Below are positions 62,948 to 64,000 of a DNA stretch of 64,000 nucleotides, piece after piece. The stretch comes from Roseateles_C aquae (GTDB lineage: Bacteria; Pseudomonadota; Gammaproteobacteria; Burkholderiales; Burkholderiaceae_C), in the NCBI RefSeq assembly GCF_032337115.1, contig NZ_JAVXZY010000003.1:372001-436000 (forward strand), given 5' to 3'. Made by a program: the position numbers and the translations under genes. The notes beneath the pieces were generated by a model. The model saw only the letters and a list, made by a program, of their open reading frames with translations, was not told where the DNA came from and made no database searches. How positions within the stretch are numbered: the first letter of the stretch is position 1; the number at the start of each line of letters is the position of its first letter.

Positions 62948-63830
62948 GAGCCTGAGCTTCAGCTACCGCCACCTCTACTATTTCTGGGTCGTCGCCAAGG
63001 AGGGCGGGGTGACGCGGGCGGCCGAGAAGCTGGGGCTGGCGGTGCAAACACTGTCGACCCAGGTGCGCGAGCTGGAGCGTGCGCTGGGCCATGCGCTGCT
63101 CAAGCCTGCCGGGCGCGGTCTGGCGCTGACGGAGGCTGGGCAGGCGGCACTGCGCCAGGCTGAGGCCATCTTCCAGCTCGGTGAGCAGCTGCCGGCGGTG
63201 GTGCGCGATGCCGTCAGCGCGCCGACACTGCGCCTGGCGGTTGGCATCTCCAACGGGCTGCCCAAGCTGGTGGTTCGGCAGTTGCTGGACCCGGTGCTGG
63301 GGGCGCCTCATCTGCGGCTGCTGTGCAACGAGGATCGCTTTGACGATCTGCTCGGCGATCTGGCCCTGCACCGGCTGGATGTGGTGCTGGCCGACCGGCC
63401 GGCGCCGGCGAACCCCAATCTGAAGCTTTACAGCCATTCGCTGGGCAGTTCGCCGATGGCCTGGTTTGCCTCGGCCGACTTGCTGGAGGAGGCGCGCCGC
63501 GATTTCCCGCGCTCGCTCGGGCGGCTGCCCATCCTGCTGCCCAATGTGCACGCCGGCGTGCGCGCGCGGCTGGACCAATGGTTCGAGCGGCAGGGCCTGC
63601 GTCCGCAGGTGGTCGGTGAGTTCGAGGACGCCGCCCTGCTGGCCACCTTTGGCGCCAGCGGCATGGGGGTGTTCCCGGCCGCCGAGTTGGTGCAGGAGAA
63701 GCTTGGGGTGCGCTACAAGCTCGAACGCGTTGGCCCCTGCGAGGGCGTCGAGGAGCATTTCTACGCGATCGATACCGAGAAGAAAGTCTCCCATCCGCTG
63801 GTCAAGCGACTTTTGCAAGCGGCGACCTGA
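62946..63830 (+). CDS. nhaR: NhaR-type LysR transcriptional activator
   Basis: The 294-residue protein opens FSYRHLYYFWVVAKEGGVTRAAEKLGLAVQTLSTQVRELE, the NhaR version of the LysR helix-turn-helix. The effector domain shares LNEDRFDD-like LLCNEDRFDDLLGDLALHRLDVVLADRPAP and the C-terminal FYAIDTEKKVSHPLVKRLL. NhaR responds to sodium and activates antiporter and biofilm genes in enterics. No antiporter is adjacent, but an antiporter-like gene lies at the far left of the window. Confidence 0.9.
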   Translation: MSLSFSYRHLYYFWVVAKEGGVTRAAEKLGLAVQTLSTQVRELERALGHALLKPAGRGLALTEAGQAALRQAEAIFQLGEQLPAVVRDAVSAPTLRLAVGISNGLPKLVVRQLLDPVLGAPHLRLLCNEDRFDDLLGDLALHRLDVVLADRPAPANPNLKLYSHSLGSSPMAWFASADLLEEARRDFPRSLGRLPILLPNVHAGVRARLDQWFERQGLRPQVVGEFEDAALLATFGASGMGVFPAAELVQEKLGVRYKLERVGPCEGVEEHFYAIDTEKKVSHPLVKRLLQAAT

Positions 63831-63902
63831 GGCGCAGTACGCCGCGCTGCTGCCGGAGCGCTTGCTGGAATGCCCGCATCCACAGGCGATTGCTGCATGG
63901 CA

Positions 63903-63930
63903 CAATTGACGTTTACGTAAACGTCAATTG
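63903..63930. promoter_or_regulatory. Perfect 28-bp palindrome, likely operator of the gene beyond the right edge
   Basis: CAATTGACGTTTAC and its exact complement form a 28-bp palindrome, followed by 70 bases without a gene to the edge. It resembles the TTGACGTTTACG-type operators of MerR-family LiuR regulators of branched-chain amino-acid breakdown, from recall of that consensus. The controlled gene is not in the window. Confidence 0.7.
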
Positions 63931-64000
63931 GCGTCATTCCCCCTGCCAGCGCTACACGAGACGGCTGGCGGCAGCCCGACATACCATCGCGCTTCGGTGA

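Overview
The window is high-GC DNA that reads like a betaproteobacterium of the order Burkholderiales, probably the Rubrivivax/Leptothrix/Roseateles side. Indicators are CzcICBA metal efflux, paired cyanophycin synthetases with their ABC transporter and DUF1854 partner, PEP-CTERM proteins, the DUF1800/DUF1501 pair, GspA/GspB, NhaR and a Suv3-like helicase. The taxonomic call is inferred from gene content, not from a marker gene. No rRNA, tRNA or CRISPR array was seen.

Layout. 1-1075: a membrane antiporter-like gene running off the left edge. 1205-10024: a metal-resistance block (two unknown membrane proteins, czcI, czcC, czcB, czcA) flanked by two related IS5-type miniature elements with terminal inverted repeats and 4-bp YTAG target duplications. 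10021-14335: DUF1800, DUF1501 and an AraC regulator, co-oriented and nearly touching. 14680-19130: small stress or unknown genes plus two decayed genes, a GNAT acetyltransferase with three frameshifts and a LysR fragment. 19233-23538: SGNH hydrolase, a membrane-anchored unknown and an extended Lnt-like acyltransferase. 23743-29306: large secreted lipase-like protein, PEP-CTERM protein, small membrane protein and an MFS transporter. 29420-33079: one 1219-residue protein with a TIR-like N terminus and a KAP-type membrane NTPase, the best candidate for an undescribed defence or signalling system. 33218-37765: a dockerin-bearing metallopeptidase, and about 1 kb away a PEP-CTERM protein with a cohesin-like domain. 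37908-41323: GspA, GspB and a glutathione transferase. 41354-49206: Suv3-like RNA helicase, two peptidases (M3 and S9) and a TPR membrane protein. 49287-57019: the cyanophycin locus. 57023-59775: DUF4386 protein and a LytS/LytT-type two-component system. 59877-62805: a compact operon of BI-1, TerB, a small membrane protein, TerC and ExoD. 62946-63830: NhaR, followed by a perfect 28-bp palindrome that looks like an operator for a gene beyond the right edge.

Working together: the czc genes encode a three-component envelope pump with a periplasmic metal-binding accessory. CphA and its paralogue make the nitrogen reserve cyanophycin beside a conserved but unexplained ABC transporter. GspA/GspB assemble the type II secretion outer-membrane pore, a plausible exit route for the nearby secreted peptidase and lipase-like protein. 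PEP-CTERM sorting requires an exosortase that is not in this window.
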